From the NCBI RefSeq assembly GCF_947623445.1, contig NC_135246.1, forward strand, positions 13,437,856-13,501,855: DNA of 64,000 nucleotides, given 5' to 3'. Source of the stretch: Clavelina lepadiformis (Eukaryota; Chordata; Ascidiacea; Aplousobranchia; Clavelinidae). The notes beneath the pieces were generated by a model, which saw nothing but the letters and a program-made list of their open reading frames with translations, had not been told where the DNA came from and did no database searches. How positions within the stretch are numbered: position 1 is the first letter of the stretch; each line of letters starts with the position of its first letter. Positions 38,752 through 49,762 of the stretch are shown in pieces. The translations under genes and the position numbers were made by a program.

Positions 38752-38853
38752 TTACTCCATCATATTCACCGCGATGTAAAGAAGAATGAGCAGACACAGG
38801 ATAATAGCAAAATTTAAGCAGACATCTCTGATCCGGAAGTTCTGCACCTCCAT
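38752..38853 (-). CDS. Sarcolipin/phospholamban-like SERCA-regulating micropeptide (33 residues)
   Basis: A 34-codon frame starts at an optimal Kozak site (GCCATGG) and encodes a polar head of about 11 residues, then one transmembrane helix (about residues 12-29), and ends NMME. It aligns without gaps to sarcolipin. Arg9-Asp10 matches Arg-Glu, LNF (13-15) matches the invariant LNF/INF that packs against SERCA, and Tyr26 sits where sarcolipin has Trp. About 9 of 24 positions are identical and most others are conservative. Sarcolipin and phospholamban bind the groove of the SR/ER Ca-ATPase and lower its calcium affinity. The cytosolic regulatory domain of phospholamban is absent, so it is sarcolipin-sized. 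A good acceptor (CTCCTTTAG before 38882) indicates an intron in the 5'UTR with the whole coding region in one exon, as in vertebrate PLN and SLN. Orthology to PLN rather than SLN cannot be settled from sequence alone, but the flanking genes favour PLN. Confidence 0.72.
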   Translation of the reverse strand: MEVQNFRIRDVCLNFAIILCLLILLYIAVNMME

Positions 38854-39229
38854 GGCGAAATCCGATAGGTTTTGTGTTAACACTAAAGGAGGAGCGGGCA
38901 ATTCGCGAGTATGTAAAGAAAATTTTCTGAAAAGTAGATTATCGTCAAATATAATCACAAAATATATGCAGTGATATTATAATAAGCAGAAGAATATTAT
39001 TCCATGTGATACGTAGCAAGCGTTTTTGAACTAGGGCAACTTATTCAACTTTGCCTATGCAATATGTAAGCTATACTCATAGCTACAATTTTATGCGATA
39101 CATTCTGCTTAGGACATACTCATGGAAATTGTGATTGTTTGCAGTCACGAAATCACTGTTAGAAATTGGGTACTAAACATTTATCCTATTTTTGAGGTGT
39201 AGGTCTATAGATAAACAAAAATTCTTTGA

Positions 39230-39275
39230 GTGCAGGCAGTCCCTGATATATATATGCATATGGCACTGCCTGCAC
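39230..39275. other. Perfect 11-bp hairpin
   Basis: GTGCAGGCAGT at 39230-39240 and ACTGCCTGCAC at 39265-39275 form a perfect stem around a 24-nt AT-rich loop. It lies upstream of the micropeptide gene. The stem is too short for a typical microRNA precursor. A small inverted-repeat relic is equally possible. Confidence 0.4.
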
Positions 39276-41429
39276 ATTTTCAATGCCAGCGCTTATCTAC
39301 ATTTTTCTGCAAGATATGGATAAGGATTGACAATGACAAGAGCCCATAGATCTAGAAAATAAAATACAAACCAAAGATCGTAGCAAAGTAATAATCCTAC
39401 AAACATTGCTCTTTTTAGCATCTATGTCCTTTCGCAAAAAAGCTTTAGATTACCAATTTAGCTTAGTAACAACTCAGTTTAACGCATTTTTATTTTTCGC
39501 ATTAACTGAAAACCTTTAGTTTACTACAAAACGTTTTGCAGCAAGTTTTCATATTTTATACGAAGTAACCATTTCACCGTATGTAGGTCACGAAGCCTGT
39601 TGTTAAAGATAAGCGGTTAGGTTGAGAGAATGGGAATGCAAAAGTTGATTTTAGCTATTTAAGGTTTTATTGGAGTTTTCCATTCACACGATTTTATCCG
39701 GTGAAATAGTGGCAGCCTATTTTATATGCATAAGTTACCATTCATGGTAACTGCAAGCTCTGCGATAAGGTAGGCTAAACAACAAAATGTTTGCAGATTT
39801 TTTGAAACATCTACCACAATTATTAATTCGTCTATAACTTTTCATAATATCGAGAAATCTTCTGGCTTACTTTTGCTAATCAGAACTTTTTTTAATTCTC
39901 CAACAGCACACAGGCTTTTTCTTTAAGTTTTCCGCAAGCAACTAAGGAAGGCACCTCCTGCACATAATAAACCCAAATCACTGCGCAAAGCAATTGTGTC
40001 CTTCTATTTATGGTTGCTGGCAGATTGACTGTTATCTGTTTCACAACAACACTTTTTGCTTCGTTGCTTGCAACAACGCATGTCTTCCATCACGTGGTAA
40101 AATTTTCAGACGTAAAGAAGTCTTCCAATGCAAAAGCGGATAAGACAATCAAAAGTGTGCTCAAGTGAAGTTATGACTGCCGAGGTGACATCAGCAGAAG
40201 TTAGATGTAACATTTCTGCTTGTTTCCTATTCAATTACCATCAGAACACATGAACTGCAATGCAAGACGCAAATGTATACTGGTTTGCTTTAAACATTTG
40301 ACAGTTTAGCAAGTACGAATCACAACAAATTGCGTGACGGTACTTCCGCAAGGATTATTACAGACCGACGTCATTTTACGCCCTAACTATTTAGCTAAAC
40401 GGCTCGCAATGCACCACTAAAGTTTCATGATCGTAACGAGGTGTTGGTATTTACTGACGCTACCACTGTGACCCTCGTCAAAGATTGCAGTACTTGATGT
40501 TCGTCTAATCAAATTCTTTGATATCATATGTATTACATATCACTATATGCAACGCACAAAAAGCTTCATCTTTTATGTCATAATTTTGTTCGATTTGTGG
40601 TTAACAAAATTACTCCACATACAATCTGCGAAAACATCTTAAAATAAACGCCTTTCCAGTGAAATTGTTTTTGAATATGAAAGAAAGCAAGCGGATACTG
40701 ATTTTATACCTACAATATTTACAGTAACTAATTAGAAAAAACGTTTCACCTTGAATTTCACCAACTTTTGAATTCGACTGCACCCAACAACCAAACAGGT
40801 AGTGTTGCTGATATATAATACAGCCTATTAAAGACATGAATACAAGCTAAAATAGACATAGTTTAGTCATTACCACATCAATGTCGTAAATGTCACAAAT
40901 ACCATACATACAGCGTGAATTAAAATAAATTCCACAAAAGAGCTAAAGCTATTGAATGGAAAAATAACAGGCGACAAAAGCTATACAAGAAAGCACAGGT
41001 CTGCATGTCACTATAGATAAATATAATTAATCATATGCACTCACAAAAATATTCTCAAAACACAGTATGTCTCTATAGAGGGAAAAAAAGACTGATGAAA
41101 TCACGAAGAACACAAAGTCATTTTAATATGTGCCCTGTTTTTTATTTTTCACTGTTTTATTTGTCTTCCAGTCTCTGTAACGAGCTCTACATCTTTGGCA
41201 AAGTTTTATATGTAGCATTATTTGATTTATTATAACATTATTATATAAGCAGTAAAGGGAAGCCTTTTGCTGAAAGAAAAACCTCAGCATTAAAAATATT
41301 AAACGAATAAAACAAGATTGTAAAATCATAGGCTAAATGTATCCCACATATCAATACACCAAAAGAAATCTGTGAAATACACATTTGTGCCATTTGGAGC
41401 ATCTTGTGGTACTCTTTATTTAGCAACCA
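39276..41429. other. Intergenic, probable promoter side of the micropeptide gene
   Basis: No coding frame supported. Any first non-coding exon and promoter of the sarcolipin-like gene should lie in this region, since the gene points away from it. AATAAA signals for AMD1 lie just before 41430 on the minus strand (41415-41420). Confidence 0.4.
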
Positions 41430-44400
41430 TCAAACTTTCTTCGCAAAGTTAGTGTAGAAAAGGGAGTAGTGAAGCAACTGCGCAACTTGGCTGTCCAACC
41501 TTGCAAAGCCATCTAAGCATGGCCCTTTCAACAGCCACTCACTGGTATCAACCGGTGCAGTCTGGTTAAGCCATGAAAAAAGGTTGTCAAATATTTGCAA
41601 TTGTTAAGCAAAGTATGTTAGTGGGACAAGCGCAGAGAACTCACTTTACTTGCAAAGAGTGTCATCGTGAACTTTCCAGGTTTGAAAACATCCAGCACTT
41701 TGTGGATCAGTGATGAATAATCTTTGGTGAGCAAGTTTGTTTCAAAACTAACATAGGAAAAATCTTTTTCAGGTGTGATGTGAATTGTCCAGTACTCCCC
41801 CTATGAAAAGAATTAATACTCTTCAAACAAGTCTAATTGATGTGCGTTGAACAAATACAAACAGCATAGTAACACATTTTTTCCGATAGGCATGATTAGT
41901 GATGCATATTCTACAATGCTGAATTCTTAGAAATCAAATTTCAAAATACTCAAATCCAATTTTTGTATATTTTCTTAACCCCAGCAACCAGTCGTCTTTC
42001 ATCATTAAATGTTTTCATTAGCACATGCTGCATGTAATCGATTCTTATTACAAATCACAAAACCCAGCTTTGCATGTGTTAGTTATCATAAATTAAACTG
42101 CATCACGTTAACTAGACAACTGTTATCATTCTTGAAGATTCAATATCTTGGTAAATGTGATTTGAAATTTATATCAGGAATAAAGTGTTGTAGAATAATT
42201 AAATATTCAGGATGGTAAGTGTACACCTCTAAGCATAAGTGCCTAGTAAAATCACACCTTTGGAAGTAAGCCATTAAGAGAATAACCACATGGATCAAAG
42301 AGACACACGCTCAGTTCTGATTTAGGGATCAGATCTGCAATGCCGCTTTCCTGAAATTGTCATGTCACAAAATAAATAAAGATTAGTCTTACTTACACTT
42401 CTGAAAACTGCTGATAATTCAAACTGATATCATTTTAATAACCACTTAAAACCTTTGTAACAACATCCTGGTTTTTCTTTTTTCCCTCAGCATCCCAGAG
42501 AGTAAATTGTGACATAACATCCTGGTCTAAGTCTGTCATCAAAATTTCAAGTGTCTGATCTGGTTCGACGACTGCAGGAAGTGACATATTACCTGCATGA
42601 TTTAGTGTGTATAAAAACCAGCAATCGCCATTCATTCTTCCAAGGCAGTATGATGCACTAGCTAAAAACATACAAAAAGAAAAAAACATTATTTTGCTAT
42701 TATTGGTATATAACGTGTTTAATGCCATTACTGCTTTTAAATCAAACAGTTTAAGATCTTTTTATCAAAAAGAATCAACAAGAAAAATGCATGTTAAATG
42801 AATGCTTTTTCATGTTTGAATGCACGAAAAATGTTGCTACAATGTGTCCATTTTTTATCCAGTCAGAATTTAATGGTTATTTATTGCCAATTTTATCAAC
42901 TTTTTGTAACTAAAAGTTTGGGAAAACTTAAAATAATATTATCAGTTCCTTCAATTTCATGTACACGTATAAGAAATTTACATATGCCCAAGCTTATTTT
43001 AGAAAATTACCTGATAACATTTGGTCAAGATAAACTATTTCATCCTGAAAGGTTTTATGGGGGTGTGGCTGTTGATTAGGCTTCATGAAATTCTTCCTTG
43101 AATAGAAGCAATCCTGAAATTTAAAAAAAGTTTCATTCACATGCATTTAACTTATACATACCACAAAAACACACTTCTGGAAGTAATATATAGAGCATGT
43201 TTCATCGGCAATGATTATTGAAAACTGTTTTAAAATACTTTTCTTAGAAGTTGATCTATTTAATCTTATAATTTTCAAGGTGCAGGGCAGCAAATTTACA
43301 ATTGGAATTAAGTTAAAACAATCATCTTTGACATGAGATAAGTCAAGATAAGTGGGCTTATGAAAAATAATAAATGTTTACAGCAACAACATCCAATCCA
43401 CAATGCTTCTTCATAAGGTCAAGTATGTAAGGGAGTGCTTGCAGACACAATGTTGTTCCACATGTTTTCAGAATAATTCGTCTTTTCGAGACAAAGAGAC
43501 TTGACTCACTACAATCAAATAATAAAGATTTAACCTCCAATTGCGCTTTGCTACTATATATTCACACCTGGAATTCAATAGCTGGTTCACTATTAGAAAA
43601 ATCGTTAAAAACACTGATTGAATACCATACCTTAAAAGGTATGCAACCTGCGCACCACTTTCAACCACATTCAATATTTTGCAGTGTACATGATCCAGGA
43701 TACTTTCCCACTGTTCCCTACAATCAATAACAAAGTTATCTCATTTGTAAAGGTTACATGAAAATTTCAACTGATACAGTTAATATGTTACACATAAGCT
43801 AGCCCATCCCGCGGTTCTCAAACGTTTTTCTTTCTCGGTAACCTATGAAAACTTGCGGCGTCGTAATCAATCCAAAACCAGCAGGTATTTCAAAGGGCTG
43901 AGCAGTTGTATTGAATCATGTTCAAAGCGCATGAGAACAATTAATTGAGTTTATTCTTCTAATTCTACCGAGACAAAATAAGGTTCAGTCTTTCTTATGA
44001 AATTAGCATAGCTACATATGGTCAATACGATCTGCATTTGTTTATTAAGTAACAGAAGTAACGTGCATTTTCTTAAAAACTTTGATTCGTGCAAGGTGAG
44101 GTGCATATTTGAGAAAAAATTCACCTTGTAACCAATGAATTAGATTTACATCCTTATAAACGCAAGTATAAGAAAAACTAAATACAACGATTTTCGTTCA
44201 AATTTGCCCCCAGCAAAATCAAACCTTTAAGAACCACTGGCCTATACAATTGAAAGTGCACTGTAAAAAGGGGAAAATGCACATAAAGTTATGCCAAGCA
44301 GATAAATGTAATTCGAAACCTTGAAGCCATTCGAGCATCTCCCTCTCCGCTAGAACTTTCAGATTTGGCAAACCAAATCTCAAGCAATTTTTCCACCCCT

Positions 44401-44441
44401 TCGAAGAAGTGTGCCTCACCATTGACCACAATGTCGCCCAT
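41430..44441 (-). CDS. AMD1: S-adenosylmethionine decarboxylase proenzyme
   Basis: The enzyme decarboxylates S-adenosylmethionine to supply the aminopropyl group for spermidine and spermine. Eight exons are phase-consistent: 44441-44320, 43717-43631, 43508-43382, 43113-43011, 42661-42453, 42350-42258, 41800-41645 and 41561-41430. They give 342 residues, against 334 in human. The start [15 protein letters not shown] carries the catalytic glutamates (Glu14 and Glu17). [12 protein letters not shown] contains the self-cleavage site Glu71-Ser72, where Ser72 becomes the pyruvoyl cofactor. KTCGTT supplies the active-site Cys, and [32 protein letters not shown] and [20 protein letters not shown] follow the family closely. 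All expected catalytic elements are present, so it should be active. The first intron has a weak donor (GTTTCG) and houses a hAT-type element. Regulation is discussed under the upstream ORF at 44501-44521. Confidence 0.95.
43809..44239. mobile_element. hAT-type element in AMD1 intron 1
   Basis: The left end GCGGTTCTCAAACG pairs with the right end TTTAAGAACCACTGG, the usual hAT/Charlie-type terminus. Flanks GCCCATCC and GCCTATAC share six of eight bases, suggesting an aged target duplication, though the exact left end is uncertain by one or two bases. Confidence 0.55.
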
Positions 44442-44500
44442 GATGTGACGTTAATAGAATAATGTGATGTCAGTCAAAGAAATCGAAAAACTGATGAGGG

Positions 44501-44521
44501 TCAGCTGACATCAAAACACAT
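44501..44521 (-). promoter_or_regulatory. AMD1 upstream ORF, six codons (MCFDVS)
   Basis: ATG TGT TTT GAT GTC AGC TGA lies 59 nt upstream of the AMD1 start codon. Mammalian AMD1 mRNA has a six-codon uORF, MAGDIS, whose nascent C-terminus stalls the terminating ribosome when polyamines are high, and the Asp-Ile-Ser end is the sensitive part. Here length, Asp4, a beta-branched residue at 5 (Val for Ile), Ser6 and the cap-proximal position are matched. A possible acceptor (ATTTTAG before 44534) would put the ATG 13 nt into an exon, similar to the short leader in mammals. A second, overlapping 13-codon uORF starts at 44511 and ends at 44470. Function is inferred. Confidence 0.6.
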
Positions 44522-44534
44522 TTCCCAAATGACA

Positions 44535-45213
44535 CTAAAATATTTTACAACAAGTACTTTCAGAAACCAAATGTTGCAAACCACTCTACATCTCACACTA
44601 TCAAAGAAATTAAAAACATCTGTAAGCACTACGGTAGAAAAACAAAAGTTGTAGGTTAGAATTTAGAAACGACTACACAAATGTTAATTGATGTGCAAAT
44701 TATCTCAGTTGACATTTGTATTGTCCACTTTTTCCTAGAAGCCAAGATGGTATTCTAATTCTTATCCGAGCAGATAATTAAAATGTAGGTCAAACTTATA
44801 TACAATGACAACAAATAACAACTATTTGGACCATTACTTTTTCCTGAACTTCAGAAAACTGTTCTTAGATCGTCTCAAACCATCAGTATATATTATTATG
44901 AATGACTGTGTGCTAGAATTTTTGGACCTAAAACTTTTGTGTGGGTTTGCACATAAAAATTTTACTGAATTAGCTTATGCACACATATCATTTATGTAGA
45001 AACATTGTCGTTTTAGGTACATGAATTGTTTACTATAATCCTGTAGTTAGATCATTTCTCACCTAAAATCAATTGCCCGCATAATGATATTTGATAGATG
45101 TTTTTGGTAAGGTCATTTCACGACAAAAGGTGTTATTAAAGTACAACCGCAAAATCTTATAGGTATTTTTATGTGGTTACCAGTGATGTCGTTAGAAAGT
45201 GAAAACGGTACGC
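44535..45213. other. Intergenic upstream of AMD1
   Basis: No gene seen. The AMD1 promoter is expected here; I could not identify a TATA box or other defined site. Confidence 0.4.
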
Positions 45214-45781
45214 GTTTTCAATAGTGGTTTTGGCACAAAATTGTTTATCTTTCTCCCCTCTACCTCCTTCCTTTGCCCTCATTTTTGTTTCTTTCTTTCT
45301 CATTACACGTCATGTATTTCTTTGTTTTTGCTGATGGCAGTCGTTTCGTACTAATGCCATGTGATACCTTTGGACATAAATGCTGTAAAGTATAAAACAA
45401 TGGACATACCACAGTTAGCAAGTTTTTTATCGACAAGACGAAAATTTGCAACATCCTATGGTTAAATTTAAAAATTTAACCATTGAAAGAAACAACGATA
45501 TGATAGTGTCGTTTACAGTTTATTCTTATGTTTAGTTGTCAAGGTACCAGACGTCTGGTCTAAATAACATAAGCTAATCTTGGTAAAGTCCACTGTTTCA
45601 CAATATTTATGTCCAAAGTGATCGCATGGCATTAGAACGAAATGTCTGCCGTAATTGAAAACAAAGAAATACTCATACACGGTGCGTGAGGAGAAAGAAA
45701 CAAGCAAACAAAAATCGAATGCAAAGAGGGAGGGAGGGGAATAAAAGTAAAAAATCTTGTACCGAAACCACTGTTAAAAAG
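45214..45781. mobile_element. Large fold-back element
   Basis: The left arm (about 45214-45410) and right arm (about 45590-45781) are diverged inverted repeats close to 190 bp long. Matching pieces include AATAGTGGTTTTGG against the complement of CCGAAACCACTG, a pyrimidine-rich CCCCTC block, ATTTCTTTGTTTT, and CTAATGCCATG with TTTGGACATAAAT. Short open frames in each arm (45260-45454 and 45513-45707) are mirror products of the same repeat. Non-autonomous. Confidence 0.75.
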
Positions 45782-46620
45782 CATACTGATTTCACTTTGT
45801 ATAGATATTACTGGTTACAACTATTTTATGCAGTTAACATAATTATGAGCTATGCATATTAATTAATGCAACATTACTGTTTTGAAATGTATGTTGCAAG
45901 CATTTCTCCAATAGCAGTGCCTAGCAATTTGACCCTTTCCAAGGTACAGCTGCCAATGTTTTTGGGTGGCAAGATTTTATTGATTGCCTATAATTAACAA
46001 TGAATTTTGTTGACCCACATTAATTCTTTATTAAATAGCAATCGCTTTAGGCATCGGATTGTAAATGATTTACTCAGATGAGCAGCATATGAATTCCTTT
46101 ACACACCAAGCCAAAAATGCTGTGTAGGGTTTATTCTACTGTCCTCAGAATTATGGGCACTGGGCTTGTTCAATATGACGTCATGGTCAATGCAGCAAAT
46201 GCAGTTAAGTATTTTTGTATTTACTTTTAGCGTATTATTTTAGACTTCGTTCTAAATTGAAGGAAAAACTAGCTTCTGTTACGCACAGTTAATAACTGCA
46301 AAGATAAAGTTAAATTGGGTCAATTTTTACCGATAACACTTTTTAAGACTCAAGTCAAGTGGAGTCTTTCGGAAGTAACTCACGTCAGTCAAGTCATTGG
46401 GCAAATAAGACTGTGCCCAAATGCGTTTGTACACAAACAAACTTAATTTCAAGTTATGCTATAATTGTTTTTAGCCTAGTTTGGACCAAAGAAAAAAATC
46501 GATTTACCTTACAGCTTTCATTCTTATCTAATCAACTACCGGTAACACGGTAGGCCTATAGGCAGGTAGGAACGACTACAACCAAATTTGAAGTATGGTA
46601 AAGTCGCCCCATGCATGAAC

Positions 46621-46699
46621 TAGGCCTAGACTAAGAGATTGTAAAATGGGACTGTAAAAACTAAATTATCGTAATGTAGGCCTATGCAGCCTAGGCCTA
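46621..46699. repeat. Local cluster of TAGGCCTA palindromes
   Basis: Three copies (46621, 46677, 46692) plus one at 46551 within about 150 bp. See the finding on this octamer. Confidence 0.6.
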
Positions 46700-47523
46700 A
46701 CCAAAGAGATTTAAACACCAACCTAACCAATAACCTATTGGCCTAAACAATAGATTACTTGAACACACCACCTGCTCGTCAGCTTAATTTTCGCTTTTCA
46801 AGTTATGTTTTATGGGTTTAACTAATTATAGCTTATATGTTTAGTGGCCGTGCTAGTTGTTACCAGCAAATATTAAAGTTATTTCTCTTGAGCACGTTTT
46901 AAGCCTTTTCGGCTTTGTCACTTTTTCCTGTTTATTGGCGCGTGTTAATAACAACTGGTTTGATGTTTCGTCCCCACCACGTTTTTGACAAAAAGTATAA
47001 TGATTGATTGATAGACAGATCTTAGTTTGTTTTTCGTCATTGCGAGACAACACTAATCAACCGAAGTGCAGAAAGTCACAATACTAAATTAATCTAAAAC
47101 TAGGTTCACCGGTAATACCAACCAACTCTAACTCTTACTTTTCATGACTCCATTGGCTCCAGCAAAACCAGAAACCGGCCGGCGCATGAGTCGTAAAACT
47201 AATTTTGTGGGCGGGGTTGTAGCCAAAACAACGGGTGTTATCGTTGAATAGCAGCCTACACTTTTACAATACCACCCTGCTGTTGCTTGGTGACATACCG
47301 GCTGCTGTTGGTGATGTAATCAATAGCAGTTTGATATTTTAACAAATTGAGCGAGTGATGTGGATTTTTCCAGGAAGTGAGTGCTACTTGAGCAATTGCA
47401 GTCTGCTGTTGGTTACGTCATGATCTGCAGCCTAGCGATACAAATTACCAACAGCAGCCTGACCCTGACTCTCTTTTACAATCTAAAATTCTAAATTTCT
47501 CACGTCGGATTGATACCCTAATG

Positions 47524-47852
47524 CAGGGGTGGGCAACATACGGCCCGCGGGCCGGACCCGGCCCGCGACGGGATTTTGAGCGGCCCGCAGACAGTTTCCG
47601 GTCTTACATGATAATGTGGTCTGCGGCCACACTCTGCCGCAATCCAGCTATTGAAGTACATTATTCGTTAATAAATTCATTAAATACTGTTTTTGGTCTC
47701 TATGCTTAAAACTTAAAGTTTATATTAAATACGATTTATTCCTTGCATAGGTGGATAAATACACGATTAATGTATCGATTCAGGAATCCGGCCCGCCAAG
47801 TACTTTATTTTCTCATATCAGGCCCGCCGACCGAAGAAGTTGCCCGCCCCTG
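47524..47852. mobile_element. hAT-type non-autonomous element with perfect 8-bp target duplication
   Basis: Starts CAGGGGTGGGCAACATACGG and ends GTTGCCCGCCCCTG. The direct repeat CCCTAATG flanks it at 47516-47523 and 47853-47860. The interior has the same GCGGGCCGG and CGGCCCGC blocks as the element at 20067-20408, so both belong to one family. No transposase. Confidence 0.92.
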
Positions 47853-48730
47853 CCCTAATGGCTTGAGTAATGTGTCAGAACATGAATAAAATTCATCAAA
47901 TAACATACAACCAGATTTGTGATAAAACGTGCGGAGTATATTTTCACATGAATCACAGTTCAATGCAAAAAATTAGGTAGAATGAATTGACAAAGCCAAC
48001 AAAGGTGTGACTACAAGCGTTTTTTATACTACACAAAAATAGCAGGCTGCAATTGGTGACGTCATGAATATTTTAACATGCGTTCAGTTAAAACTGCTGC
48101 CGCCTGCCGCTTCTCTCTACCGCCAGTTGTGTGGAGACAGAGACCATGAGCGAAATTCCGGTACTACTATGACTATAAAATTAGTAACTTATCCGACATA
48201 AACAATCATTGGTTGATTAACAAACTAAACTGAAAATATCTGCAATTACTATTACAGTAATTCTTATCACAATGGAAGGTTTTTCATCAATTTTACATTT
48301 CTTCTTTTTTGTCAGGTTCCTTTTCGGCGCAGACTTGGACAACCCTCAGAAGTCCAGAAAATCTAGTTTTCTCCGAAGGATGTGGGCACTTCTCAGCAGA
48401 ACTATAGGCCTATACTTACAGAATTGGAGGAGATTTTTATCGAGGGGCAGAGTTGGAGGGGATTTTTATCGGAACTTGGCTTCAGATCACACTGCTAAAA
48501 AGTAAAGAAGGTTTTGATGAAAGCAATATTAAGGCCAAAGTGGGTTGAAGAATTTAGTAAACATAGATTTGGTCATATTTTATACAAAGAGCGATGTTTT
48601 ACGTGTTAAAGCTTTAATAAAATCAAACAGCGTTTAATTGCAGTGTTTTTACAGCCGAGTAAATTAATTTGAACACTACTGCATGTAGGCTACACTACGC
48701 TATTTATAAACCTATTAGCCTACATTAAAC

Positions 48731-49086
48731 TAGTGTTGTAATGACTCGAGTCAAAGGTCTTAAATGACTTGAGTTACTCTATGACGATTGTGACATCAAA
48801 AATGACTACTTTAGGTAACAAAAACGCATGTTTTTCAAAACATTTACCACTCTCAATAAAAAAGTATCAACCAGACTAATCTGTATACCGTTATGAAGTT
48901 GTAGTAACCAGTTTAATGCAACGCATGATGATGTGCCCTTAAAATAGTCTTTACGTTAAAGGCATTGGTCTCACTTGATTCGAGTCACACTTTTAAGCCG
49001 AATCAAATCACATCTCAAATTGACTCGTCTTGACTCTAAAACTCAAAATGACTCGAGTCAGAAAAAATGAGTTGGTTACAACGCTA
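48731..49086. mobile_element. hAT-like non-autonomous element
   Basis: The ends TAGTGTTGTAATGACTCGAG and TTGGTTACAACGCTA are inverted repeats, with ACTCGAGTC motifs repeated inside in both orientations. Flanks CATTAAAC and GATTAAGC share six of eight bases, consistent with an old 8-bp duplication. Related sequence occurs at 2695-2766. Confidence 0.65.
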
Positions 49087-49650
49087 GATTAAGCACGAAA
49101 TTAAGCTGGTAGATTAGAAAAACATTTAGACCGCGTTTGTACAATACAATCAGGATGGAAATGACCTATGTGTCTCGATAGCGAAAGAAAAATTTCACTA
49201 AAATGAACTTGCATCCGAGGAACCGAGAAATCCTGTTCAACTGGCCTGAAGTGAGAGCAAGGTACCGACGAAGACCTGTTCACCAGTCAGTTGTGGAAGT
49301 GAAGTATATTTTGGATACTACACTGAGTGTGGGTTTGTACTGCCTGGCATTTCAATCAGCTTGATTAAACTTGCACACATTGACTGTGATCAATATGTCT
49401 GAGCTACCAGTAGGCTAAGACTTGAACAAACTGCAAGATGCCAACGACGCCACATTTCACGCATACAACAACTGTAAATATTTACAAAAATTTTAACCAT
49501 ATCCCATCGTTTGTCGTGCGAGTTAGGAAAAACGCGTTACGGTTTTGGGTAGAGGGGTCGTTTGAAAAATAAGTAATACTCTCCTCGCAGGCGAAATCGG
49601 AAATTAATGTATTTCAGAGGGACGATTGGAGACAACGCAAGATAGCTTAG

Positions 49651-49762
49651 TTCGTTCACATCGAGACCTTCTGCAAGTTCGCTCGCAAATTGGCCAAGGA
49701 CTTGCATTTAGAAACTGAAATGTCCTTTTTCAAAGAGGTACGGAAGCATTTGAAGAAACCAG
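49651..49762 (+). other. Isolated exon-like segment
   Basis: A short frame after AGCTTAG reads coding-like residues (FCKFARKLAKDLHLETEMSF) and ends at a donor-like CCAG/GTAAAAT. An overlapping frame from 49616 is also open for about 30 codons. No partner exons were recognised on either side, so this may be chance. Confidence 0.2.

Noticed and set aside
38854-38958. Longer 68-residue version of the micropeptide
   Set aside because: The upstream part crosses a good splice acceptor, and the internal Met has an optimal Kozak context and the correct family length.
39230-39275. microRNA precursor
   Set aside because: Stem of only 11 bp with a large loop is below what a canonical precursor needs.
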